Below the pieces are notes generated by a model, which searched no databases, was not told where the DNA came from, and saw nothing but the letters and a program-made list of their open reading frames with translations. The position numbers and the translations under genes are program-made. Shown one piece after another: positions 8,338 through 17,739 of a DNA stretch of 55,424 nucleotides (within the stretch, counting starts at the first letter, position 1; every line of letters starts with the position of its first letter). Source of the stretch: Akkermansiaceae bacterium UBA2381 (GTDB taxonomy: Bacteria > Verrucomicrobiota > Verrucomicrobiia > Verrucomicrobiales > DEV007); NCBI GenBank assembly GCA_002344215.1, contig DDSV01000042.1, positions 1 through 55,424 of the forward strand, given 5' to 3'.

Positions 8338-9251
8338 GCGACACCGCCATTCCGCACGAACTCGCGCTGCCCGGCTTGCGAGAGGACAATCCACGGGATT
8401 TTCTCGCCACGCTTGGCCTGTTGCGGATCGTGGATTTGTTGTGGCCGGAATCGGAGCCAAAGTTGTATTGGGCTGGCGAACCGCGCATCCCGATCATTTC
8501 GATGATCCATACCCTACCCCTGTTTTGGAGTGAAGTAGTGATTGCGAATTTAAAGGAGCTGGCCACTCACGTCGACAAACCCTTTGTTCACGGCGAAATC
8601 ATCAAGACCACGGGCAAACAATTTCGCCTGGCGGTAGAAAATGCATTGCGCTTTGCGGAGTCGGATCACCCGCTTTCAAAACTTCCACTCATGCTTTATG
8701 CCAGCTATTCTTCTCAAATCGAAGCGGAAGGTGGTGAAGTCGAACCAACTGGCTTTTCGTTCGCGAATGGCCAGAGTGGAAAGAAGTTGTTGCTCGACGT
8801 TGCTCAGTTAATCGAATCCATTGATGGAGAAAACCTTCTCTCGACTCTTCGCGGCGAAGGCTCACCGGTGGGCGCGAAATCGCTCCGTTGGAATCCTTCA
8901 GAGTTCCGGCCCGCAGCCTATCGAAGTCACGACCCTGGCAGCAAATTGAAGGGCGATGAATCGCAGGATTATCCGGAATTGAACGTTCTCGCATTTTTCG
9001 GCCTGTCCTTTTTCCCCACCCCTCCAACTATTCGCGGAGGAACGACTTTGGGGTTTCATGTGGTAGGGCGCGAGCGTTACTTCCATTGGCCAACCTGGAC
9101 TTCACCGCTAGGATCTGATCAGATTGCGACTTTGGTCTGCTCTGATATCTCCCAAATGATTTCACTACGCGGAGTCGATCAGGTCTGGAGATCGAGACGA
9201 TTCTCGTCTGACAAGAGCCTTTACTTCGCACCGGCGGAACTCGCCAACTGA
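8334..9251 (+). CDS. csb3: Type I-G large-subunit-like protein (Csb3 / Cas8u2 type)
   Basis: A 305-residue protein whose ATG overlaps the cas3 stop by 4 bp. The N-terminal LREDNPRDFLATLGLLRIVDLLWP resembles the 'NPgqFfaccGLLEladrLWp' opening I associate with Csb3/Cas8u2 (from memory). In type I-G operons this position holds the large subunit that recognises PAM and stabilises the R-loop. Length suits Csb3 and is far below Csx17. The rest of the protein shows no motif I can name, and base composition is slightly more AT-rich than the flanking cas genes. Family assignment rests on the N-terminal block and gene order, so Csx17-like or divergent Cas8 remain possible. Confidence 0.7.
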   Translation: MSDTAIPHELALPGLREDNPRDFLATLGLLRIVDLLWPESEPKLYWAGEPRIPIISMIHTLPLFWSEVVIANLKELATHVDKPFVHGEIIKTTGKQFRLAVENALRFAESDHPLSKLPLMLYASYSSQIEAEGGEVEPTGFSFANGQSGKKLLLDVAQLIESIDGENLLSTLRGEGSPVGAKSLRWNPSEFRPAAYRSHDPGSKLKGDESQDYPELNVLAFFGLSFFPTPPTIRGGTTLGFHVVGRERYFHWPTWTSPLGSDQIATLVCSDISQMISLRGVDQVWRSRRFSSDKSLYFAPAELAN

Positions 9252-9332
9252 CCCACTTCCTTTTCCCTTTTCCATGCCCGCGGCGTCCTGATCGTCACGG
9301 GCCCTGTGTCCTCCTGACCCTCGTCTTTCCCG

Positions 9333-11183
9333 ATGGGCAACGCCGTCTCCAGCACCCTCCCCGAAGACTGGGCAACGGTCGATATGGTGGCGCAGCACGC
9401 CTACTGCCTACGCCGCTTCCACCTGATGTATGTCGAGGGGCGCTGGGAAGACAACGAACACACCGAGGAGGGGAAGGATGTTCACCGCCGGGTCGATCGC
9501 ATCGATCACCTTCTGCCGGAATCCCGAATCTCATCCGGCGATGACGAGGTTTCCGAGTTTGCTGAAAAGGGAGACAGCGAGGGCGATCCCCCACCGGAGA
9601 TCGCGCGCAGCGTATCGCTCGGGAGCGACGAACTCGGACTGCTGGGAAAACTCGATCTCGTCTCGGCCGATCCCGAGGGCGGCGAGGCCATCCCCGTCGA
9701 AACCAAAAAGAGCCGCACGCCGAATACGCCGGAGCGGAGTTATCCGCCGGAGCGGGTTCAGTTGATGGCGCAGGGCCTCTTGCTCCGGGCGCACGGCTAT
9801 CGTAGCGAGCACGGGTATCTCTACTTTGCAGGCAGCCGCCAGCGGGTGCGGGTGGAGTTTACCCAGGAACTGGAGTCGGAAACCCGGGCAACGATCGACG
9901 CGGTCCGCAAGGCGAGGAACGCCACGACCATGCCGCCGCCCCTCGAAGACAGCCCGAAATGCTGGGGTTGCTCGCTCTGTGGCATCTGCCTGCCCGATGA
10001 GACGAATGCACTACGGAGCGATACCGAAGCGGAAACCGGCCTCACTGGGGATACCGAAGAGGTGGAGGGCGGCATCACCGATGGTTTCGAGGAAGCGGCG
10101 CTCGCGGCAGGCTCAATACCCTCATGCGATTCCGCGACCGTCGGACCCGACGTGCGGCGCCTCTTTCCGGCCCGCGACCGGGCGATGCCGTTTTATGTGC
10201 AGGAACAGGGCGCGCGTGTCGGCAAGAGCGGCGAGAGGCTCACCGTCGTGAAGGAAAAGGAAACGGTCGGCGGAGCCCGCTTGCGAGAGGTGAGCCAACT
10301 CGTCCTGATGGGCAACGTGCAGGTCACCGCCCAGGCCCTGCACCTGATGATGGAAAAGGGCATCCCCGTCGTCCATTTCTCCACCGGTGGATGGTTCCAT
10401 GGGATCAGCCATGGCATCGGGATCGAAAACGCCTACGCCCGCGCCGCGCAGTATGAAGCGGCCGCCGATCCGGCCCGCTGTGTGCGTTTCGCCAGCGGGC
10501 TGGTCCGTGCCAAGGCTGGCAATCAACGGGCTCTCTTGCTCCGCAACGGATCGGGCCGCGACCGTGACGTGGCGGTCTCTTCGCTTGCCGATGCCTTGAA
10601 ACGGAAGAGCGACATGCCGGAATCGCTTCCCGGACTTCTAGGATGGGAAGGGCGCGCGGCGGCGCTGTATTTCTCGGCATTCTCTTCCATGTTGAAAACC
10701 GGAGCATTACCCGATTTTCAATTCGCGTCCCGCAATCGTCGACCGCCCAAGGATCCGGTGAACGCCTTGTTGTCGTTCGCCTACGCCCTGCTCGCCAAGG
10801 AATGCCTCGTCGCCCTGTGGGGCGAGGGATTGGATCCGTGGTGGGGTCTTTACCACCAGGCACGGCACGGACGACCGGCCCTCGCGCTGGATCTCATGGA
10901 ACCGTTCCGGCCCGTCATTGCTGACAGTGTCGTCCTCACCGCCATCAACACGGGCATGGTGGGCCCCCGCGACTTCATTGCGAACGCAAACGGCTGCGCT
11001 CTGAAGCCCAACGGGAGGAAGGCCTTCCTGCGGGCCTGGGAGCAACGCCTCGACCAGCTCTACACCCACCCCGAATTCGACTACCGTTGCTCGTGGCGGA
11101 CGATCCTGCGCATCCAGGCGCGGCTGCTCGCGAGGTGGTTGCGCGGCGACATCCCGAGAGTGCCATGGCCCGTCGTTCGCTGA
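9333..11183 (+). CDS. cas4-cas1: Cas4-Cas1 fusion, spacer acquisition nuclease/integrase
   Basis: A 616-residue fusion typical of type I-G. Residues about 1-225 are Cas4, a RecB-like nuclease that trims prespacers and selects for PAM. Its iron-sulfur cysteines are C25 and the cluster C210/C213/C216/C219 (CWGCSLCGIC), with VETK at 122-125 and the QLMAQ motif as nuclease residues. A low-complexity acidic linker spans about 226-275. Residues about 280-616 are Cas1, the integrase: E439 in GWEGRAA, H508 in GLYHQARHG and D520 in ALDLMEPFRP are the expected metal ligands. Both halves look catalytically intact. An 81-bp gap separates it from csb3, and it overlaps cas2 by 19 bp. Confidence 0.95.
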   Translation: MGNAVSSTLPEDWATVDMVAQHAYCLRRFHLMYVEGRWEDNEHTEEGKDVHRRVDRIDHLLPESRISSGDDEVSEFAEKGDSEGDPPPEIARSVSLGSDELGLLGKLDLVSADPEGGEAIPVETKKSRTPNTPERSYPPERVQLMAQGLLLRAHGYRSEHGYLYFAGSRQRVRVEFTQELESETRATIDAVRKARNATTMPPPLEDSPKCWGCSLCGICLPDETNALRSDTEAETGLTGDTEEVEGGITDGFEEAALAAGSIPSCDSATVGPDVRRLFPARDRAMPFYVQEQGARVGKSGERLTVVKEKETVGGARLREVSQLVLMGNVQVTAQALHLMMEKGIPVVHFSTGGWFHGISHGIGIENAYARAAQYEAAADPARCVRFASGLVRAKAGNQRALLLRNGSGRDRDVAVSSLADALKRKSDMPESLPGLLGWEGRAAALYFSAFSSMLKTGALPDFQFASRNRRPPKDPVNALLSFAYALLAKECLVALWGEGLDPWWGLYHQARHGRPALALDLMEPFRPVIADSVVLTAINTGMVGPRDFIANANGCALKPNGRKAFLRAWEQRLDQLYTHPEFDYRCSWRTILRIQARLLARWLRGDIPRVPWPVVR

Positions 11184-11488
11184 ATCCGACGCGGAGGCTC
11201 TACCTCTGCACCTATGACGTGCTCGCTTCGAAGGAGGGCGACAAACGCCGCACGAAACTCTATGATCTCCTCCTCGACCACGGCGAACACGTGCAGTACA
11301 GCGTGTTTCTCTGTGAACTCTCGATGGTCGAACGAACCCGCCTCGTCGGGGCTGCCAGGGATATTCTGAATGAAGGCGAGGATCAGCTCCTCGTCCTCGA
11401 CATCGGGCCGGAGACTTTTGAATGGTCGTCACGGCTGGATTGCTTGGGAAAAACATGGACGCCTCAGGTGCGTTCCTTTATCGTCTGA
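11165..11488 (+). CDS. cas2: Cas2, spacer acquisition subunit
   Basis: A 107-residue protein with the ferredoxin-like fold signature of Cas2: RLYLCTYDVLASKEGDKRRTKLYDLLLDHGEHVQYSVFLCEL, where the YDV at the end of beta-1 supplies the conserved Asp. Cas2 dimers bridge Cas1 dimers during spacer integration. The frame is open further upstream to 11087, but ATG at 11165 (MARRSLNPTRR) gives the standard length and overlaps cas4-cas1 by 19 bp. It is the last gene before the array. Confidence 0.95.
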   Translation: MARRSLNPTRRLYLCTYDVLASKEGDKRRTKLYDLLLDHGEHVQYSVFLCELSMVERTRLVGAARDILNEGEDQLLVLDIGPETFEWSSRLDCLGKTWTPQVRSFIV

Positions 11489-11698
11489 AGGGTCCGGAAA
11501 GACGGTCCCCGGTTTCGCGAATCCACCCGCGAGCGCCCCTGTGGTCGCGGACCTTCGGTAACCGCTCGCGGTCTTTGAAATTGAATGAGTTTGGACAGGA
11601 ATGGGCCTTTACAATCTTGTTGCATGGACGGTGATCCGCTCCACCGTTCGCAAAGCGATCTCTCAAACGCCGCCATGACTAGGCTGGAGAGGATCGCT
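11489..11698 (+). promoter_or_regulatory. CRISPR leader region
   Basis: A 210-bp noncoding stretch between the cas2 stop and the first repeat. The final 130 bp are less GC-rich than the rest. An inverted repeat with arms ACGGTG and CACCGT lies at 11628-11647 (8-nt centre), about 50 bp before the first repeat, where leader-binding or integration-host sites usually lie. Placement of the leader on this side is supported by near-perfect repeats here and mutated repeats at the other end. Confidence 0.65.
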
Positions 11699-14600
11699 AC
11701 TTCCGCACCTTCACGGGTGCGGTCTCATTGAAGCTTGTCCACCCGCAGCCACACCGCCGCGCCGCTCGAGACTTCCGCACCTTCACGGGTGCGGTCTCAT
11801 TGAAGCACTCCAGAGACGGGAGCAAACGGGAAGGTCCGGGAAGAACTTCCGCACCTTCACGGGTGCGGTCTCATTGAAGCCGGGAACAAGTTCTGGGGGT
11901 CCGCCCCCTCCGCCCTACTTCCGCACCTTCACGGGTGCGGTCTCATTGAAGCATACTCCAGCCACACGTGCAGCGCCGTCGCCTGGATACTTCCGCACCT
12001 TCACGGGTGCGGTCTCATTGAAGCACACCGAGCCGGACCGTGAGCGCAGCGGCGGCAACCACTTCCGCACCTTCACGGGTGCGGTCTCATTGAAGCTCGA
12101 GGGAGCGCCCTACCGGATCAAACGCAACGGCCCGACTTCCGCACCTTCACGGGTGCGGTCTCATTGAAGCGAAAACAAGATCCGCAATCCCTGGCGGGCG
12201 ACGCGGACTTCCGCACCTTCACGGGTGCGGTCTCATTGAAGCGGGGCGAGGATCGCCACCATGCGATCGCGCACCTCACTTCCGCACCTTCACGGGTGCG
12301 GTCTCATTGAAGCGTCGTAAGGCACCAAGCACCACGCCCGAAATCGCTCACTTCCGCACCTTCACGGGTGCGGTCTCATTGAAGCAAGACCCGCCGCGGC
12401 CTGGCCCGGGTGGCCCGCTACCGACTTCCGCACCTTCACGGGTGCGGTCTCATTGAAGCCAGGCGCGGGCCCTCGCCAGGCACGGCATCGCCGAGACTTC
12501 CGCACCTTCACGGGTGCGGTCTCATTGAAGCGACGGGCGGCACGCCCACGATCACGCCCTCGGCCGATACTTCCGCACCTTCACGGGTGCGGTCTCATTG
12601 AAGCATAGGCGATTTCGGTGATGTGCATGGTGTCTTTTGACTTCCGCACCTTCACGGGTGCGGTCTCATTGAAGCACGCATCTGCCCCGCTACCTGGTCT
12701 CAGGTGCCCTCACTTCCGCACCTTCACGGGTGCGGTCTCATTGAAGCATACTTCACGGCCACCGCCGCGAAGGGGTAGAGGATACTTCCGCACCTTCACG
12801 GGTGCGGTCTCATTGAAGCAAGATCCTGCGGCCGGGGACGATCATCAAGGATTTACTTCCGCACCTTCACGGGTGCGGTCTCATTGAAGCGTTCAGAGAT
12901 CGAAAGGGTCGTAAGGTTTGGCGGCACTTCCGCACCTTCACGGGTGCGGTCTCATTGAAGCGAGCTGGTAGGGAAAGAAACAACCGCGCTCCTGGCCCAC
13001 TTCCGCACCTTCACGGGTGCGGTCTCATTGAAGCCATTTTCGGTTCTGTTTTTGGTTTCCCGGGATCCTCACTTCCGCACCTTCACGGGTGCGGTCTCAT
13101 TGAAGCATTGCAGCGATCGTGGCCATCAAGGCCTTCCAGGTCGCACTTCCGCACCTTCACGGGTGCGGTCTCATTGAAGCTGGTATCTCGCGCAACCGGT
13201 GGATGGTCTCTATCATACTTCCGCACCTTCACGGGTGCGGTCTCATTGAAGCTCGAAGCCTTTGATGTATTGACCCGCAGCGCCGGCGTACTTCCGCACC
13301 TTCACGGGTGCGGTCTCATTGAAGCAAGGCGTAGCTGTCGCGGTTGCCCTCCATGGCCTTACTTCCGCACCTTCACGGGTGCGGTCTCATTGAAGCTTCT
13401 CAATAAAGGTCTCCTTCCCCGGCAGTCTCCTCACTTCCGCACCTTCACGGGTGCGGTCTCATTGAAGCCAGGCCGATGGCGAGGGCGAGGACGCGGTCGT
13501 CGTACTTCCGCACCTTCACGGGTGCGGTCTCATTGAAGCATGAGCGGTGCCCCCGTGCTGGCCTCGCCCTCCACACTTCCGCACCTTCACGGGTGCGGTC
13601 TCATTGAAGCACGGAGCACCTCGACGGCCTGCGCATCGTCTTTGCACTTCCGCACCTTCACGGGTGCGGTCTCATTGAAGCCCAGAGACCGGCCGTGCGT
13701 CGATCGATCCTACCGCGGACTTCCGCACCTTCACGGGTGCGGTCTCATTGAAGCATAGTCACGCTTCACCGGATGCGTCCGGTAGTCCTACTTCCGCACC
13801 TTCACGGGTGCGGTCTCATTGAAGCAAGAAGGACGCCCAGGAATTCGACCGGGAGAAATTCACTTCCGCACCTTCACGGGTGCGGTCTCATTGAAGCCAC
13901 CTCGGCGAGACCCGCCAGCGGCTGGAGGCCATCACTTCCGCACCTTCACGGGTGCGGTCTCATTGAAGCGTCGAAGGGCGCGATGGGATTCTCGCGGAGG
14001 AAATTACTTCCGCACCTTCACGGGTGCGGTCTCATTGAAGCCCGCGTCACCGCGAGCGAGTGCATCAACCATTCTCTACTTCCGCACCTTCACGGGTGCG
14101 GTCTCGTTGAAGCCCACGGGCCCGACCGGAGCCACAGGCGCCACGGGCGACTTCCGCACCTTCACGGGTGCGGTCTCATTGAAGCGATGACGACGGCAGC
14201 TCGATCAGTGTCCAAATTGATACTTCCGCACCTTCACGGGTGCGGTCTCATTGAAGCCCGATTTCGTAGAAAGTAGCGCCGCGAGCGACTTTACTTCCGC
14301 ACCTTCACGGGTGCGGTCTCATTGAAGCTAGCTGCGCATGACCGTGGTTCCCCGCCGCCACCTACTTCCGCACCTTCACGGGTGCGGTCTCATTGAAGCC
14401 CCTGGGCGGCGGTGGTACCACCCGAGATATCGACGGACTTCCGCACCTTCACGGGTGCGGTCTCATTGAAGCGTACGACGCACCATCGTCAGGGTCGTGC
14501 CGCTCTCGCACTTCCGCACCTTCACGGGTGCGGTCTCATTGAAGCAGGGATGGGTTGAGCTTTGCGGATTTTGGTGGGAAGAAACTTCCGCACCTTCACG

Positions 14601-16212
14601 GGTGCGGTCTCATTGAAGCGCGGGGCTTACGGGGGCCGTGGGAGCGTCGGCTCTGCGGACTTCCGCACCTTCACGGGTGCGGTCTCATTGAAGCAGTAAC
14701 GTATGAAAGCACGATGGAAAAGAAGCAGAGGAACTTCCGCACCTTCACGGGTGCGGTCTCATTGAAGCACAGGGATCACCAACGACATATACGCAAGAAA
14801 CATTGACTTCCGCACCTTCACGGGTGCGGTCTCATTGAAGCCCACGGGCGCCACAGGATCTACGGGTGCCGCCGGCGACTTCCGCACCTTCACGGGTGCG
14901 GTCTCATTGAAGCAGACCACGGGATCGACACGCGGCCAGTGTCGAGAAGACTTCCGCACCTTCACGGGTGCGGTCTCATTGAAGCATTGGTGAACGGAAA
15001 ACAGAGCATGGCAACAGATCCACTTCCGCACCTTCACGGGTGCGGTCTCATTGAAGCAGCTGGAAGCCGTAGGGGATGGCGCGGGACATTTCGGACTTCC
15101 GCACCTTCACGGGTGCGGTCTCATTGAAGCGCGGTGATCGAGGCCGTGGTCTGCACCTGCACCAGACTTCCGCACCTTCACGGGTGCGGTCTCATTGAAG
15201 CAGGGCCCTGATCAAGGAGTACTTGATCGACAAGGGTGACTTCCGCACCTTCACGGGTGCGGTCTCATTGAAGCATGGGGATCCCGGCCTCGGTTGATTC
15301 GCATGGTGTAGACTTCCGCACCTTCACGGGTGCGGTCTCATTGAAGCAGAATCTTCCGCCCTTCAATCTGGTAATCCTCCTGAACTTCCGCACCTTCACG
15401 GGTGCGGTCTCATTGAAGCAATTGATGCCGAGGGCAATTTCGCGCTCAAGGGCTGACTTCCGCACCTTCACGGGTGCGGTCTCATTGAAGCAATCGGTGG
15501 AGAGATCAGCAAAGCCCCGTCGGAGTAACTTCCGCACCTTCACGGGTGCGGTCTCATTGAAGCTCCTTTGACGCCCAGGTGGAAGTTTTGCCGGAAGGGA
15601 CTTCCGCACCTTCACGGGTGCGGTCTCATTGAAGCTCTCCCTCGGCGGATGAGTCGGACGATGCGCTGGCAACTTCCGCACCTTCACGGGTACGGTCTCA
15701 TTGAAGCGTGGCGGCGGCTCTGGTACTTCGTGCGCTGAGAACTGACTTCCGCACCTTCACGGGTGCGGTCTCATTGAAGCCCCAAAGACGGGAAGCTCTT
15801 TCGTCGCCAAGCTTCCGACTTCCGCACCTTCACGGGTGCGGTCTCATTGAAGCATCATGAAGAGCAGTCGCTCGGGCGCGTCCGAGGCCACTTCCGCACC
15901 TTCACGGGTGCGGTCTCATTGAAGCGCGGCGAAAGTGACGACGAACAACCCCAGCCCCACACTTCCGCACCTTCACGGGTGCGGTCTCATTGAAGCCAGG
16001 CGGGCGGAGACTCGGACGGCACGACGTGGAATACTTCCGCACCTTCACGGGTGCGGTCTCATTGAAGCAGCTCGCGCCCCATCCTCCACGGCACTGCCCT
16101 CTGCACTTCCGCACCTTCACGGTTGCGGTCTCATTGAAGCCCCGCGACGGCGGCACTGCCCTGGGTGACGTCGATACTTCCGCACCTTCACGGGTGCGGT
16201 CTCATTGAAAGC
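11699..16212 (+). CRISPR. CRISPR array, 63 repeats of 36 nt, 62 spacers of 35-39 nt
   Basis: Counting by position gives 63 repeat starts from 11699 to 16176 with a period of 71-75 bp. Each repeat begins ACTTCCGCACC and ends GGTCTCATTGAAGC. CCGCACC and GGTGCGG form a 7-bp stem around the loop TTCACG, and CTTC/GAAG can pair at the ends, consistent with Cas6-type processing by Csb2. Almost all copies are identical. Variants are at 14078 (CATTG to CGTTG), 15672 (GGGTGCGG to GGGTACGG), 16105 (ACGGGTG to ACGGTTG) and the last at 16176 (one extra A near the 3' end, so 37 nt). Three of the four variants lie in the last 550 bp, so the old end is at 16212. Frames running through the array are artefacts. 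Confidence 0.99.
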
Positions 16213-16270
16213 GTCCTGGCGATCAACGAACTCCCAAACCAAAGTGGCCGCGATTAGCGCACTTCCGCAA

Positions 16271-16371
16271 TTTTCACACGATTTTCATTGCCACAGCCCG
16301 CAACAGGTCCCTAACCTTGCCGCATGAAAACAGGACGACATCATCTGGCCTCCCTGCTTTTCCTCCTCCTG
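16271..16371 (+). repeat. Copy A of a diverged ~100-bp duplication (upstream region plus signal-peptide start)
   Basis: This segment, covering 53 bp upstream and the first 16 codons of the following gene, aligns end to end with 22647-22748. A 22-bp block is identical (16325-16346 versus 22702-22723), and the stretches at both ends (TTTTCA..CGATTTTC and TTTCCTCCTCCTG) are well conserved, while the middle is diverged. The conservation includes noncoding DNA, so it is a sequence duplication and not merely similar signal peptides. Confidence 0.7.
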
Positions 16372-17550
16372 TCCGGAGACATCGCGTCCGTCGATGCCCA
16401 GGACGCCCTGCGTGAATGGACCTCCACCGATGGACGCAAGATTCGGGCTCAGCTCTCCGGGTTTCACGATGCCGACACCGTCATCCTCAAGCTCGAAGAC
16501 GGGCGCGACGTGAATCTCCCCATCGCCAGACTCAGCGCCGGCGACATCGCCTATGCGCGGGAGCGATTCAAAGCCGGTTCCACACCCGGCACCACCCCGG
16601 GTTCCCCCCCTGCCCCGGCCACCTCCGCCGTCGACTGGAACAACCCTGTCCAATCCACTGAGTTCGTCATCCGCGGCGTGAAGCGCGACAAAGTGCCCGG
16701 CTACATCTCCGTCAAATCCGGCTGGGAACGCGGCATCCGCAGCGTCCAGGCCCGGCTCGAATACAAAGGTGCCAAAGAATCGGCCCCCGGCACCGTCAAA
16801 GCCTACTATTTCAACCGCGAAGGACAGCTGATCGAAAAATTCGACCGCGTCCCGCGCCGACAGAACGACGACGGCGTTTACATCAACGGCCCCGAATACT
16901 TCCCAAGGGGAGACACCGTCGAAGTGTATTATCCGATCACCGACTTCCACGAGACCAGCGACCTTGCCACCATTCTCATTGTTTTTGGAAGCGACACCCA
17001 GTACTCCGTCGCCACTCTGCCCACCGCGAGCCTTGCGATCCTCGATTTCGACGAAAAGAGACACCTCTTTCCCGGATGGCAGCCTGCGAAAAGCGGCACC
17101 ACCAGCGCAAACGCTCCCGTCCCCGGCCTATCCCTCGAGATCCGCAGGGTCCGGCGGGAGAAGCACCGCTTTTCCGTCATTTTCAATCGGGAATACGAGG
17201 ATTCCATGCCCGTCGTAGCCGCCGAGGTCCGGGCTCTCGGGACGACCGGCCCCGCTGAAGGAGTCGTCACCCTTTACGCCTACGATGCGAACGGCAAACG
17301 CATCGGCTATCGCGAGCGCCCCTCCACCGCCGAGATCGCCGTGGGCACCTACGTGGGCGTGCCGAAAATCGCGAACGATGATTGGCACCCCGTCTTTTTC
17401 GCTCTCGATGGTGACCTCGAGGATAAAGACCCGCCCACCTACGTCGTCGTGTTCCAGTTCGGCGGCAAAACGACCGCCGCCGTGGTCAGTTCGAACGGTG
17501 CGACGCTCGAATCGCTCGACTTTCCCGAGAAGGGCGAGTTGGGGAAATGA
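16324..17550 (+). CDS. Secreted protein with an N-terminal SHD1-like domain
   Basis: A 408-residue exported protein. Residues 1-25 form a signal peptide (hydrophobic LASLLFLLLSGDIASVDA). Residues about 29-78 (LREWTSTDGRKIRAQLSGFHDADTVILKLEDGRDVNLPIARLS) match the SHD1-like domain, a small beta-barrel module widespread in secreted Planctomycetes and Verrucomicrobia proteins, where a peptide-binding role is presumed. A Pro/Thr linker (about 85-105) leads to two related halves of unknown fold (about 115-235 and about 265-400). Both contain 'RGVKRDKVPGYISVKSGWERGIRSVQARLEYKGAKESAPGTVKAYYFNREG'-like blocks and probably form duplicated beta-sandwich domains. It starts 111 bp after the CRISPR array and shows no link to CRISPR function. 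Confidence 0.75.
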   Translation: MKTGRHHLASLLFLLLSGDIASVDAQDALREWTSTDGRKIRAQLSGFHDADTVILKLEDGRDVNLPIARLSAGDIAYARERFKAGSTPGTTPGSPPAPATSAVDWNNPVQSTEFVIRGVKRDKVPGYISVKSGWERGIRSVQARLEYKGAKESAPGTVKAYYFNREGQLIEKFDRVPRRQNDDGVYINGPEYFPRGDTVEVYYPITDFHETSDLATILIVFGSDTQYSVATLPTASLAILDFDEKRHLFPGWQPAKSGTTSANAPVPGLSLEIRRVRREKHRFSVIFNREYEDSMPVVAAEVRALGTTGPAEGVVTLYAYDANGKRIGYRERPSTAEIAVGTYVGVPKIANDDWHPVFFALDGDLEDKDPPTYVVVFQFGGKTTAAVVSSNGATLESLDFPEKGELGK

Positions 17551-17620
17551 GAATCGCCCAGAGGTCCGGTGGGCGACGATCGTTCGGAGAGAGCCACACT
17601 GCGGCCTTCACCGCCTACTG

Positions 17621-17727
17621 CTCACCGCTCACCGCTCACCGCTCACCGCTCACCGCTCACCGCTCACCGCTCACCGCTCACCGCTCACCGCCCACCGCTC
17701 ACCGCTCACCGCTCACCGCTCACCGCT
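17621..17727 (+). repeat. Tandem repeat, unit CTCACCG, about 15 copies
   Basis: A 7-bp unit is repeated about 15 times with one variant copy (CCCACCG, around 17690). It lies 70 bp after the SHD1-like gene and ends 13 bp before the ATG of the small CxxC protein. A 7-bp unit shifts frame with each gain or loss. Reading frames through it encode (AHRSPLT)n and related heptads and are not considered real. Confidence 0.95.
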
Positions 17728-17739
17728 TTTTGCCCGCCC

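Noticed and set aside
13682..13718. 14-bp match between a spacer and cas7 (TCGATCGATCCTAC near 3266) as possible self-targeting
   Set aside because: Only 14 of 37 bases match and the shared string is a low-complexity GATC-type sequence. Chance similarity is the better explanation.
11874..16168. Long reading frames through the CRISPR array with repeating FRTFTGAVSLK, LPHLHGCGLIEA or FNETAPVKVRK peptides
   Set aside because: They are translations of the 36-nt repeat in different frames and strands. Spacer lengths vary and no start or ribosome-binding signal precedes them.
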